DNA from: an uncultured Caryophanales bacterium
GTDB taxonomy: Bacteria > Bacillota_I > Bacilli_A > RFN20 > CAG-826
Length of the DNA: 35,728 bases
Direction: 5' to 3'
Assembly (NCBI GenBank): GCA_946612115.1
Contig: CAMOEI010000010.1
Span: forward strand, 1 to 35,728
Part shown: in pieces, positions 1-8,503 of the stretch
Layout of the letters: the number at the start of each line of letters is the position of its first letter
How positions within the stretch are numbered: the stretch's first letter is position 1
The notes under the pieces: generated by a model
What the model was told of the DNA's origin: nothing
Seen by the model: the letters and a program-made list of their open reading frames with translations, nothing else
Databases searched by the model: none
Made by a program: the position numbers and the translations under genes

Positions 1-61
1 TTTGGGGTTATTTTATTTTGGCTCCCCGCTAAACCCCGCTAGATTTCAGAGAGCCATAAAA

Positions 62-85
62 GGCTAGTGAGTTAACCCACTAGCC
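62..85 (-). terminator. Intrinsic terminator after the OB-fold lipoprotein operon
   Basis: An 8-bp stem (GGCTAGTG / CACTAGCC) with a self-complementary GTTAAC centre lies 20 bases past the stop codon of the last gene of the transporter operon. On the minus strand the stem is followed by TTTTA. This fits the 3' end of the whole ABC/nuclease operon. The 60 bases beyond it hold no gene that I can support. Confidence 0.75.
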
Positions 86-105
86 AAATAATTTAATGAT
101 GTAAA

Positions 106-2289
106 TTATGCGTTAGCTGGAACAACCTTAACGAATTGTCCACCGGTGTCAATTTGATAGACATTTCTTGCTGGTTTGCTACCACTTGCTTCTTGATAGA
201 AGTTAGTGACGTGTCCTCTAATCATAACTTGAGCACCAACGACAACTGTCTTTGATTGAGCTTCAGTTAATTTAAATCTATAAGCACCAAATGTTTCTTC
301 TCCAGCAGTGTATGTGATAGACATATTCTTGTATTGAGAAGAGAAAGCGGAATCAATCTTTTTAACAACACCGAGAACACAATATTCGTATTCAGTGACT
401 TCATTGTTATCAAGAGCTTTTGCCAAAGCAAGAGCTTCTTCGGCGGTTAATGGATTTTCTTCACTACCTTTTGGAGCAGTAGCAGAAACATGGAGTTGGT
501 AAACTTTTTCAAATGCACCAGCACTAACTGTTAATGTTGTATTTCCTTCAGCAACACCGGTAATCTTCTTACTTGTTGCATCGTAAGTAGCAACTTCACT
601 ATCAGCAATAACAATAGAAACAGCTTGGTTGTTTCCTTCTGGATATGCTTTTCCAGAAATAGCAACAGCGTTATCTTCTCCTGGTTTGACATAAATTTCA
701 TCGTGGAAAATGCCATCGCATTCAACATCGACGAATGTGATATCAGTATTTGTAAGGCTAATGACAGTGCCGTCGCCTTGAATGTTTTCAACTGTATTGC
801 CGAAAGCATTCATGATACGGCAGCTCATTTCAATCATAGCGCCTTTAACTAATTTAGCAGCTTCTTCTTCAGTAAATGTGACTCTATAGAATTCGAATTC
901 TTTTTCAAGTCCTAAATAACCAGTCGCATTCTTATATTGAGAAGTCCATGCTTCAGAAACTTCGAAAACTATATCTCTAACATAGTAAACAATATCAGAA
1001 GCAACGATAGTACTTGGTGGGGTAGAACGTGCTAATTTAGATCCAACGGCTTTGATTTGTTTTGCAGTCATTGGATGATCAGCATCTTCACCAATAACAT
1101 CTTCTTCTTGGACGTAAATGTGAATACTACCAGTAACTTTTCTTGTACCGATTGTTAAGTTAGCAACAACGTTTGTATCACCAACTGCATCAGCGTGAAC
1201 AACACCTGCTGTACAAGTAGCAATACCTGCTGTTGTATATGTGTAAGAGATTGTACCAGTTACAGGTGCGGTAGTTGGATAAGTTTGAACTTCAGCGTCG
1301 TAATCAGTGTCAAGTTTAACTGTCTTAGCAGCAACATTAAATCTAATTAATCTAACTTCTGTGCTATCAACAGCGATTGCCTTATGTTCTGTATCTTTAT
1401 CGCTTGTAAAGTCTTCAATTTCTCTATCGTTATAGTTAATAATCTTACATTTATAAGTAATGTATGATCCTAAAACGATTGGGTTAGAGGCTTGTGATGC
1501 TTTTGGCCAAACACAACGATAGGCTAAGAATTCTTTATTTTCACCTAAATAGCAACCTAAGTTTTCATAACCTTCGTCATAAGCAGAAGTGATTTCGCTA
1601 ACAACATCACGGATGTAGTAGTAATACTCAGTTGGATAAGAACCAGATTGAGTACTAGGTGTTAAGTTTTGTCCGATTGCCTTTGCTTCAGCAGCGGTAA
1701 TTGGATCAGATTCAACTGTACCTTTACTGTGTCTTTGAACTGACACTGTTTCACGGAAGATTTCTTCTCCAGCTTCTTTAGCAATAAGAGTGACTTGTCC
1801 AACATATCCGAGTTCAAATGTGACGAATTTGCCAGAAATAGTAACGTGAGCCAAGCTTTCGGCGGCTGGAGATAAAGTAATTCCAGTCATTGGGTCAGTA
1901 CCATCACATAAGACGAATTCAGCGGTCATGCCGTCTCTTAGGAAGGCTTCGTTATAAACGAAGTGAACTCTAGTTCTTAAGGTTGCACTTAATGTGACAT
2001 TCTTACTAGGCATTTTGAATGAATATGAATCACCAACGAGTTCCACTGTCGTTTCATCATATTTCACATCTTTAACTTCGTAGTTGACTTTGTCGGTAGC
2101 AGCAACCTTAAAGGTAACGGTTTCTCCAGCCTTATAGCCAGCTGCGTTAACACCTGAAATTGTGTAGGCGGTGCTTTCTTCATAATTGACCTTATAGATT
2201 TTTGGGGCTTCAGATTTACAACCTGCTAAGCCTGCGCCCATAAGGACCAATGAAAGAGTTAAGGCACCAAATTTAAATCCTTTTTTCAT
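106..2289 (-). CDS. Secreted lipoprotein with three OB-fold-like repeats and Ig-like domains
   Basis: This is a 727-residue predicted lipoprotein of unknown exact function. I chose the ATG at 2289 because GGAGG lies just upstream and a signal peptide follows at once, ending in a lipobox (LAGC, Cys24). An upstream in-frame TTG lacks this logic. Residues about 35-105 resemble an InlB B-repeat-like module, ending in the typical FKMPSKNVTLSATL pattern. Three repeats follow, near residues 195-290, 405-495 and 610-720. Each starts with a TAxEA-type helix, then a Y.V..VV.EI..A strand, a Y.N...YL turn and an AYR strand. They look like the small OB-fold domains found with secreted nucleases such as Bacillus YhcR. 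Ig-like (Big_2-type) segments lie near 320-395 and 530-602. It is the last gene of the operon, 16 bases after the small membrane protein. I infer nucleic-acid or ligand binding at the cell surface; no catalytic motif is visible. Confidence 0.8.
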   Translation of the reverse strand: MKKGFKFGALTLSLVLMGAGLAGCKSEAPKIYKVNYEESTAYTISGVNAAGYKAGETVTFKVAATDKVNYEVKDVKYDETTVELVGDSYSFKMPSKNVTLSATLRTRVHFVYNEAFLRDGMTAEFVLCDGTDPMTGITLSPAAESLAHVTISGKFVTFELGYVGQVTLIAKEAGEEIFRETVSVQRHSKGTVESDPITAAEAKAIGQNLTPSTQSGSYPTEYYYYIRDVVSEITSAYDEGYENLGCYLGENKEFLAYRCVWPKASQASNPIVLGSYITYKCKIINYNDREIEDFTSDKDTEHKAIAVDSTEVRLIRFNVAAKTVKLDTDYDAEVQTYPTTAPVTGTISYTYTTAGIATCTAGVVHADAVGDTNVVANLTIGTRKVTGSIHIYVQEEDVIGEDADHPMTAKQIKAVGSKLARSTPPSTIVASDIVYYVRDIVFEVSEAWTSQYKNATGYLGLEKEFEFYRVTFTEEEAAKLVKGAMIEMSCRIMNAFGNTVENIQGDGTVISLTNTDITFVDVECDGIFHDEIYVKPGEDNAVAISGKAYPEGNNQAVSIVIADSEVATYDATSKKITGVAEGNTTLTVSAGAFEKVYQLHVSATAPKGSEENPLTAEEALALAKALDNNEVTEYEYCVLGVVKKIDSAFSSQYKNMSITYTAGEETFGAYRFKLTEAQSKTVVVGAQVMIRGHVTNFYQEASGSKPARNVYQIDTGGQFVKVVPANA

Positions 2290-2305
2290 TTTATAACCTC
2301 CGGAT

Positions 2306-2692
2306 TTACATTTCTTTTGCCATGAGGTCACGTTTAACAACAGCAACCTCAATAATTTCTTGTTTTAATTGTCTTCTTACTCCAAAGGCGATGAAAAATC
2401 TCACTAAGCCAATGGATAAGAGAATAACAGCAGCCCCAAAACAGACCATTGAAACAATGAACTGTAATGAGCCAGTATCAATTCCTGCCATTTGGTTATA
2501 TCTTCTAACAAATGACAAGATAAGGAATAAAATTCCACAAATAAGGGTAATAGCCCCAATCATTACTAAACAAAGAGCGTTTTGCTGTTTGTCGTATTGA
2601 CGGGTATCTTCTTGGTGGTCGTCTCTACTAATTTGAGAGAGTTCTTCATATGACAAAGCTTTGTAATCTTTTTTTACTACTTCTTTTGCCAT
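2306..2692 (-). CDS. Small two-helix membrane protein, unknown function
   Basis: The product is 128 residues. The ATG at 2692 is preferred: GGAGG sits 9 bases upstream, inside the end of the SNase gene, while an in-frame TTG at 2701 touches the GGAGG directly. The ATG begins one base after the upstream stop codon, so translation is probably coupled. The protein has a charged N-terminal segment (about residues 1-38) and two hydrophobic helices (about 41-63 and 77-107). These are joined by a short loop with RRYNQ, and a basic C-terminal tail follows. The shape suggests both ends in the cytoplasm. I do not recognise the family. Its place between two secreted lipoproteins of the transporter operon suggests an accessory membrane subunit, but that rests only on position. 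Confidence 0.7.
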   Translation of the reverse strand: MAKEVVKKDYKALSYEELSQISRDDHQEDTRQYDKQQNALCLVMIGAITLICGILFLILSFVRRYNQMAGIDTGSLQFIVSMVCFGAAVILLSIGLVRFFIAFGVRRQLKQEIIEVAVVKRDLMAKEM

Positions 2693-2693
2693 A

Positions 2694-4967
2694 TTATTCA
2701 ACCTCCGAGAGAGTGAATTCAGTGTAGTATGCTGTACAAATAGTCGCAGTCATCTTTCTTTTACCACTTGTGGATTCATAACCAGTAGACATACAAATAA
2801 TGCCGTGGTTCTTCACAGTATCTTTTTTGATACATTTTCTGCTACTAGCAACTTCGTAAGCAATGAATAATTCCTTGAATGATTCTAAATCATAGTCAGG
2901 TAATTTTTGTTGCCAGGTCTTACTTTCTGGATCGCTAGGATCAGAAGGGGATGTCCATAATGTTTCACGATCTGCTTCACTCACTGTACTAGCAAATGTC
3001 GCGCTAGCAAATTGAGCGCCTTTATCGTTATACCAATAACTTCCACCAACGAAGAATCTATAAGAGTAAGATGTTTTGCCATCGTAAGATACTAAGACGT
3101 TTTCATCAACTTTGAATCTGATAAGAGCGCTACTATATCTATTTCCATCAACTGTCTCTTTGACTTTGACTGATGGATCAGCACTACTTGGAGCATTATC
3201 GAGATCTGCACCATTATCTTCACCAAAGGTGGCGTAGAAGAATGGAGCGTTACTTGTGTTATAAAATTTATAGAATAAATTATATTTATTAACTTCTTGA
3301 GATCCACCTTCAGCGATTGAGCCAGTAACTCCATCATAAGTAGACTCAAAATCGTAGAAATATAAATCATCAACGATATCGACTAAAACGCTTGGTAAGC
3401 GGTAAGTGTTGAAATCAGCACCAGTCATCTTAACTGGAGTGACATATTTATCACTTTCAAGAATACGTGTATCACGTTTTAAATTTGGTCTAATTGTATT
3501 GAAGTTAATACCTTGAATTTGTAAAGTTCCACCATATTCACTTAACGCACCGATAACCACGACATGGTCACCTGGGCGAATAAGTGTTTGAGAGAAGGTA
3601 AAGACATAAATACCAACGGCCTTATGATTTTTCCATTCCTCTTTGGTGTAAGTTTGTTTTTCTTGCATATAGAAGGAAGTTCCAACCATTCTTGAAACAT
3701 AACCCTCAATTTTAAATAGAGTTCTTCTATTAGCTAGGCTAGATGTAGAAGCTTTGTAATATAATGGGTCATCATTATCAACTTCTAAATCTTCATAAAT
3801 TTCGGTTAATGTCGCAGAACGGATTTTAACGTCATCTCTTTCATAGTAATAATAGTTATTATCATCCATATCGGAGAACATATGACGTTTATTAGCTTCA
3901 GCAGAAGCTCCTGCGCCCGCTAACATTTTATACATATATAAGGAAGTATCAGTTTTACTTCCAATGCCACTACTGAATCCTTGATAAACCATTTCAAGGT
4001 TTAAGCAGCGGAATGTATCTTTTGTTGGGTTTTTAGCAGTGGAATACCAAACATACGCTAAGTTACGTTGGTTACCATCTGTTGTGGCGTGATATTTACC
4101 TTCTTTTGTTGTGCCTTTATTTAAATCAGCAATTTTGACATTTTCTTCGCCAGCTTTAGTGATTTCTTGGCTCATCAAAATAATGCTTGTCGCACCAGCT
4201 TGAACACCAGTGAAGTCTGTGGTTTGTCTAATAGCTTGTTTATATTCATCATGACCACTATAAATATATTTAGAGTAGTTAGATGCAGTTAGACCCCACT
4301 CTTCAATTTCTGAAGTTGATTCAGGTGTATCAATAGATAAATATCTAATTTTAACTGTGTATTTTAAGTTGAATGTTTCTACGTGAGTGGTATCTCCATC
4401 AACATAGTTGATAAAGACACTATTTTTTCCAGTCGTTGGATATTCTTTCTTTGTGTCTCCATCATAATAATTAGGAGCGCGAACTTGTTCGATTCCAGAC
4501 TTACGGAAATCAACATCAGTGTCATCAGCGAAGACTTCTTTTCCATCAGTCTTCTTTTTGCTCATAATCTCGTTAAAGACATCATTGCTAATAGGAATCT
4601 TACAAATATCAACCCAGTCGACATCTTTATCGACAGAATATGTACCCGCAATAACGTTTTTGCCAGGAACGATGGTAGTCTTATAAACAGCACTACCATC
4701 ATCATTTTTCCTGACTAATTTACATGGTTTGTTATTGTTAGTGACGTCCTTAATTGAATAATGCTCTTCTGGAGTGGCCTTAAAGGTTAAGGTTTGTCCA
4801 CTTTTGACATTATCAGGATCGGCTAATGAGAAATCAGAAAGTTTTCCAAAGATGGAATCCGCAGTCATATCTTCATAGTAAGCCTCTTGACCGTCTGTAG
4901 ATTTACATCCGGTAAGACTACCTAAAGCAAGAAGAGATAACGTTGCTGAAATTAAGAATTTTTTCAT
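2694..4967 (-). CDS. Secreted staphylococcal-nuclease-type lipoprotein with OB-fold domain
   Basis: This 757-residue lipoprotein is probably a surface DNase/RNase. The signal peptide ends in the lipobox LTGC (Cys21), and AGGAG lies 7 bases before the ATG. An InlB-like segment covers about residues 50-115. The nuclease core begins with DGDT (190-193) and KIRYLSIDTPES (206-217), followed by DGNQRNLAYVW (297-307). Aligned with staphylococcal nuclease, these supply the catalytic Arg35, Glu43 and Arg87 equivalents as Arg208, Glu216 and Arg301, with Asp213 and Thr214 as metal ligands. All key residues are therefore intact, although the loop between them is longer than usual. Residues about 413-490 form a YhcR-type OB-fold (FKIEGYVSRM ... 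GDHVVVIG). The C-terminal 250 residues are unassigned. The gene follows the solute-binding protein gene by 17 bases in an ABC transporter operon, which suggests that it feeds substrate to the transporter. Confidence 0.88.
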   Translation of the reverse strand: MKKFLISATLSLLALGSLTGCKSTDGQEAYYEDMTADSIFGKLSDFSLADPDNVKSGQTLTFKATPEEHYSIKDVTNNNKPCKLVRKNDDGSAVYKTTIVPGKNVIAGTYSVDKDVDWVDICKIPISNDVFNEIMSKKKTDGKEVFADDTDVDFRKSGIEQVRAPNYYDGDTKKEYPTTGKNSVFINYVDGDTTHVETFNLKYTVKIRYLSIDTPESTSEIEEWGLTASNYSKYIYSGHDEYKQAIRQTTDFTGVQAGATSIILMSQEITKAGEENVKIADLNKGTTKEGKYHATTDGNQRNLAYVWYSTAKNPTKDTFRCLNLEMVYQGFSSGIGSKTDTSLYMYKMLAGAGASAEANKRHMFSDMDDNNYYYYERDDVKIRSATLTEIYEDLEVDNDDPLYYKASTSSLANRRTLFKIEGYVSRMVGTSFYMQEKQTYTKEEWKNHKAVGIYVFTFSQTLIRPGDHVVVIGALSEYGGTLQIQGINFNTIRPNLKRDTRILESDKYVTPVKMTGADFNTYRLPSVLVDIVDDLYFYDFESTYDGVTGSIAEGGSQEVNKYNLFYKFYNTSNAPFFYATFGEDNGADLDNAPSSADPSVKVKETVDGNRYSSALIRFKVDENVLVSYDGKTSYSYRFFVGGSYWYNDKGAQFASATFASTVSEADRETLWTSPSDPSDPESKTWQQKLPDYDLESFKELFIAYEVASSRKCIKKDTVKNHGIICMSTGYESTSGKRKMTATICTAYYTEFTLSEVE

Positions 4968-4984
4968 ACGGATTCTCCTATTGA

Positions 4985-6565
4985 TTATTGATCTGAAATA
5001 CAGTAGTTATAGGCAGTAGAGATAGCGTCATGGATTGACATCTTATTACCGATAACGTAAGAGATTGTGTTACCAATTTGAGTTCTAGCTTCACCACTAC
5101 CAACGAAGACTGGAGAAGTCATATAGTTGTTTTTTAAGGTTTGAGTGATATTTGGAATATCATATTGTAAACCTCTACCAGCTTTTCCAACCCAGGTTTT
5201 GTATTCAACTGTATCATAAGAAGAAACTCTAATTGGGTCATAGGAGTTTTCAAGTGCTAAGACTGCGTTATTGGTTGGATCACTTAAATAGTAACGATAG
5301 AATAACCAAGCACCTTTATGGATGTATTTATTATTGTTATCAAAGAAACAAAGTGATGGACCTTGTTGAATGTATTTTTTGTATGGGTGTTCTGGATCAG
5401 GATCATTTAATTTAGCCGCTCTGACTGGGACGTGGGCGATGCTAACATCAAAGTTACCACTTGCTTGATAGCTAGATCCACCAGTAGAACCAATGGACAT
5501 AACACATTGTTTGGCGGTGAAGTAAGTATTGGTGTATTGGTTTCCACCTAAAGAACCTTTAGTGTGCATTAAACCAGATTTAATGTATCCAGTGATTTCA
5601 CCTAAAAGTGATTCTGTATTTGCGTTTTTGAATTGATAGTGTTTTGTACCATCTTCTTCGCTTTCAGCGTCGTTTTTGGTATAGGCATAATCTAATTGCT
5701 CTAATTGAGTAATCATTAAGTTGGAATCACTATCGTATCCAATTGGGAAGAATGTGCCAGTACAACCAGTATCAGTTCTTGCTTTTTGAATTGCTTGAGC
5801 GGTAGTAATCATATCTTCCCATGTTTCAGGAACTTCATATGTATAACCATTATTTTCCTTAACGTAGGATTTTAAGTCTTCCATGTCTGAATTGTATTGG
5901 GCAATTTCTTCTGGACTATGTTTTTCTTTTTCAAATCCGGTGACTTTTTGTAATCTAGAATCGAAACCAGTTTTGACTGCACCAGTAAATAAATTACTGT
6001 TCATTTCGTTTCCGCCATAGAAGAATGTCTTGTTATAGTACATAACTTCAGTGGACTTATATAGTGGAACTGACCAAATGCCATCGAATTGATAGCCACT
6101 TCCTTCACTCCAATAAGCAGGAACAAAGTCATTTAATTCTTCAGTAGAGTAACCATATTTACATTTCTCTTTATCGATAAAGTTACCTAATCTAAGAATT
6201 TTAGATCTAGAGATTTTTCTTGTCATATAAGCAGAGAATGAATCTGGATAACCCATGGCTAAGGCTGGGACTTCACCAGCGGAAATCTTTTGACGAATAA
6301 CGTCATCAAGATCGCCATAATCTCCTGCCATCTTGGTTAAGACTACTTTGTATTTACCTTTGTAATCTTCATTAAATTTGTCGATGACAATTTGCATTTG
6401 TTCAGTTTTGGCGTGACCTAAGCAGTGCCAGAAATTAATGGTTAATTCTCTACTAGGATCACCATCTGGAAGAGTTTGGTCAACATTACCACCTGTACCA
6501 GTGCTACAAGCGGTTAAGCTCATCAATGAGCCAGCTAATAAAGTTAAAACTTTTGTAAATTTCAT
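4985..6565 (-). CDS. ABC transporter solute-binding lipoprotein (family 1)
   Basis: This 526-residue extracellular binding protein is lipid-anchored through Cys20 (lipobox LTAC). GGAGG lies 9 bases before the ATG. The N-terminal lobe begins with TINFWHCLGHAK and FNEDYKGKYKV, the usual start of the family-1 (MalE/UgpB-like) fold, followed by IRQKISAGEVPALAMGYPD. The protein is longer than the roughly 420-450 residues common for sugar-binding members; a charged insert sits near residues 200-245. By family it would be called a carbohydrate-binding protein, but substrate cannot be read from the sequence. The operon places it between two permease genes and a nuclease gene, so a nucleoside, nucleotide or sugar released from nucleic acid is as plausible as a free sugar. 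Gaps of 20 and 17 bases to its neighbours point to one transcript. Confidence 0.88.
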   Translation of the reverse strand: MKFTKVLTLLAGSLMSLTACSTGTGGNVDQTLPDGDPSRELTINFWHCLGHAKTEQMQIVIDKFNEDYKGKYKVVLTKMAGDYGDLDDVIRQKISAGEVPALAMGYPDSFSAYMTRKISRSKILRLGNFIDKEKCKYGYSTEELNDFVPAYWSEGSGYQFDGIWSVPLYKSTEVMYYNKTFFYGGNEMNSNLFTGAVKTGFDSRLQKVTGFEKEKHSPEEIAQYNSDMEDLKSYVKENNGYTYEVPETWEDMITTAQAIQKARTDTGCTGTFFPIGYDSDSNLMITQLEQLDYAYTKNDAESEEDGTKHYQFKNANTESLLGEITGYIKSGLMHTKGSLGGNQYTNTYFTAKQCVMSIGSTGGSSYQASGNFDVSIAHVPVRAAKLNDPDPEHPYKKYIQQGPSLCFFDNNNKYIHKGAWLFYRYYLSDPTNNAVLALENSYDPIRVSSYDTVEYKTWVGKAGRGLQYDIPNITQTLKNNYMTSPVFVGSGEARTQIGNTISYVIGNKMSIHDAISTAYNYCISDQ

Positions 6566-6585
6566 AAATGAATTCCTCCTTTTTA

Positions 6586-7542
6586 TTAGCCTTTAATACC
6601 TGCACGGCCAACACCGCGCATAATGTATTTTCTAAAGAATACGAATAATAAGAGTAATGGAACTGTAACGATAACAGTAGCAGCCATTTGAGCACCGTAA
6701 TCGTTAACGTTATCCGCTGCCGAGAAGGTTTCTCTTAAACCGTTAGTGATAAGGTAAATCTTTGAGTTACCACTAGCGATTAAGTTTGGCCACACGTATG
6801 AGTTCCACGCGCCCATTAATTTAAGAATAAAGATAGTAGTTAATGTTGGCATGGCAAGTGGAACCATGACTTTCCATAAGAATTCCCAGTCACTCTTACC
6901 ATCAACTTTAGCGGCGAGATAGAGTTCATTAGGAATTTGTTTGAAGTTTTGACGTAATAAGTAAATGTAGAAGATAGAAACCCAGAATGGAATAATCATC
7001 GCAGCAAAGTTACCAACGATATTACTATTGCTGGTCCAGCCTAATCTAGAAACGGAAATGTAGTTAGAAATAACCATCATTTCACCAGGAATCATCATAC
7101 TTCCTAATAAAAGCATGAACATCACATCGCGGCCTTTGAAGTTTAATCTAGCAAAGGCATAGGCTGCTAAGATTGTGGTAATAATTGTTCCAATTGTGGA
7201 AATAATACCAACAATCAAGGTGTTTCTAAGTAAGGTTCCAAAGTCCAATCTTTGGAATGCTTCAGTGTAGTTCTCCCATCTAACAATATGTGGATAGAAG
7301 GTTTGGACTAAAGCTTGAATTTCATCACCAGTTTTAAGAGAAGTGATAATCATCCAATAAAATGGGAAGATAACAACTAAACCTAAAACGGCGAGGAATA
7401 AATAGGTAAAGACGAGTTGAATGATATGCCAGACATTGCTCACCTTTTGTTTGGTAGCAGTACTTTGTTCACTACCAGCGAGTGCTAATACATATTCGGA
7501 AGTATCAGCCGCATATGGATAAACAGCTTTTTCTTTTTTCAT
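6586..7542 (-). CDS. ABC transporter permease, MalG/UgpE-like
   Basis: This inner-membrane permease has 318 residues with about six predicted helices. The cytoplasmic EAA loop is clear: ELYLAAKVDGKSDWEFLWKV followed by MVPLAMP, the site that docks the ATPase. The order helix, long loop, EAA motif and two C-terminal helices matches the MalG/UgpE/AraQ group. An N-terminal stretch of about 40 residues before the first helix is cytoplasmic and lacks known motifs. The start codon is one base after the stop of the partner permease, so the two are almost certainly co-translated. It forms a heterodimeric channel with that protein. Family membership is clear, but the transported substrate is not. Confidence 0.92.
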   Translation of the reverse strand: MKKEKAVYPYAADTSEYVLALAGSEQSTATKQKVSNVWHIIQLVFTYLFLAVLGLVVIFPFYWMIITSLKTGDEIQALVQTFYPHIVRWENYTEAFQRLDFGTLLRNTLIVGIISTIGTIITTILAAYAFARLNFKGRDVMFMLLLGSMMIPGEMMVISNYISVSRLGWTSNSNIVGNFAAMIIPFWVSIFYIYLLRQNFKQIPNELYLAAKVDGKSDWEFLWKVMVPLAMPTLTTIFILKLMGAWNSYVWPNLIASGNSKIYLITNGLRETFSAADNVNDYGAQMAATVIVTVPLLLLFVFFRKYIMRGVGRAGIKG

Positions 7543-7543
7543 A

Positions 7544-8497
7544 CTAGTAATGCACCCTCTTCTTGCTCACTTGATTTTGAATCAAGGTAAATAACAAGAT
7601 AATTAAGAATAAGAATATTGAAGCCGCACAGGCATAATGAACTTTGTTCTTAGCGACTTGTTTATAAATGAAGAACACCATTGTCGACATGTTACGTGGT
7701 CCAGAGTTGATATCAAACGATCCACCCTCGCTACCGAACATACCGATAACTGAGTTATATTCCTTAAACGCTCCGATTGATGAAGTAATGAGCATGTAAA
7801 GAATTTGAGGAGATAATAACGGAACAGTAATCTTAAGTGCAGTTTTCCATTTTGGAGCACTATCGATCTTCGCTGCGTCATAGTATTGAGCGTCAATGTT
7901 TTGTAAGCCACCAAGGAAGATAAGAATCTTATATGGTAAGCTATGCCAAATGATATAGAAACAAATGGCGAATAACGCATTTGCGTATTTAACGGAATTC
8001 TCTGGATGATCTGGTGAAGGGAAGATCCATGGAGTTCCTTTTAAACCAAACATTGAGTTGAAGATACCGTAATCTGTTGAGAAGATAACGGTAAAGACCA
8101 TACCAATGGCGATCGCGTTAGTGACGTAAGGCATAAAGAAGACTGTTTGGAAGAATTTCTTTAAGACCTTAATACTATTTAAAGCAATCGCAATAGCGAG
8201 AGAAAGAATAATGCTTAATGGAACGGTAATAACTGTAAGAATCAATGTGTTAGGAAGAGCGGTCTTCATAACTTGTTCATACATCGTACCTGTTCCACCA
8301 CCAAACTTAGAGTAAGGTGTTAAAACTGCAATGTAGTTGTCAAACGTGAAGCCTTCATGAGAGAAGTCGATGTAATCGTAGTTCTTCAAGAATGACACAA
8401 ATAAAGTATTAATTATTGGATAAAAAGTAAACACTGCCAAGAGAATGATGACAGGGGCTAAATATAACCAAGCTTTCCAGTTGTTTTTACTTTCCAT
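7544..8497 (-). CDS. ABC transporter permease, MalF/UgpA-like
   Basis: The product has 317 residues and belongs to the UgpA/MalF-type permeases. The first helix, LYLAPVIILLAVFTFYPIIN, is the standard opening of this family. The EAA loop appears as QYYDAAKIDSAPKWKTALKI, followed by TVPLLSP. About six helices are visible, and the C-terminus is short and basic. It sits directly after the ATPase gene (6-base gap) and one base before the second permease gene. It is expected to pair with that permease and the ATPase to move the ligand delivered by the downstream-encoded binding lipoprotein. No large periplasmic P2 loop of the enterobacterial MalF type is present, in keeping with Gram-positive members. 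Confidence 0.92.
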   Translation of the reverse strand: MESKNNWKAWLYLAPVIILLAVFTFYPIINTLFVSFLKNYDYIDFSHEGFTFDNYIAVLTPYSKFGGGTGTMYEQVMKTALPNTLILTVITVPLSIILSLAIAIALNSIKVLKKFFQTVFFMPYVTNAIAIGMVFTVIFSTDYGIFNSMFGLKGTPWIFPSPDHPENSVKYANALFAICFYIIWHSLPYKILIFLGGLQNIDAQYYDAAKIDSAPKWKTALKITVPLLSPQILYMLITSSIGAFKEYNSVIGMFGSEGGSFDINSGPRNMSTMVFFIYKQVAKNKVHYACAASIFLFLIILLFTLIQNQVSKKRVHY

Positions 8498-8503
8498 AAT
8501 TTA

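Noticed and set aside
1-55. Direct repeat CCCCGCTA at 24-31 and 34-41 with possible GGCTC/GAGCC pairing
   Set aside because: Too short to be a CRISPR or an att site, and no T-run follows on either strand; left unassigned.
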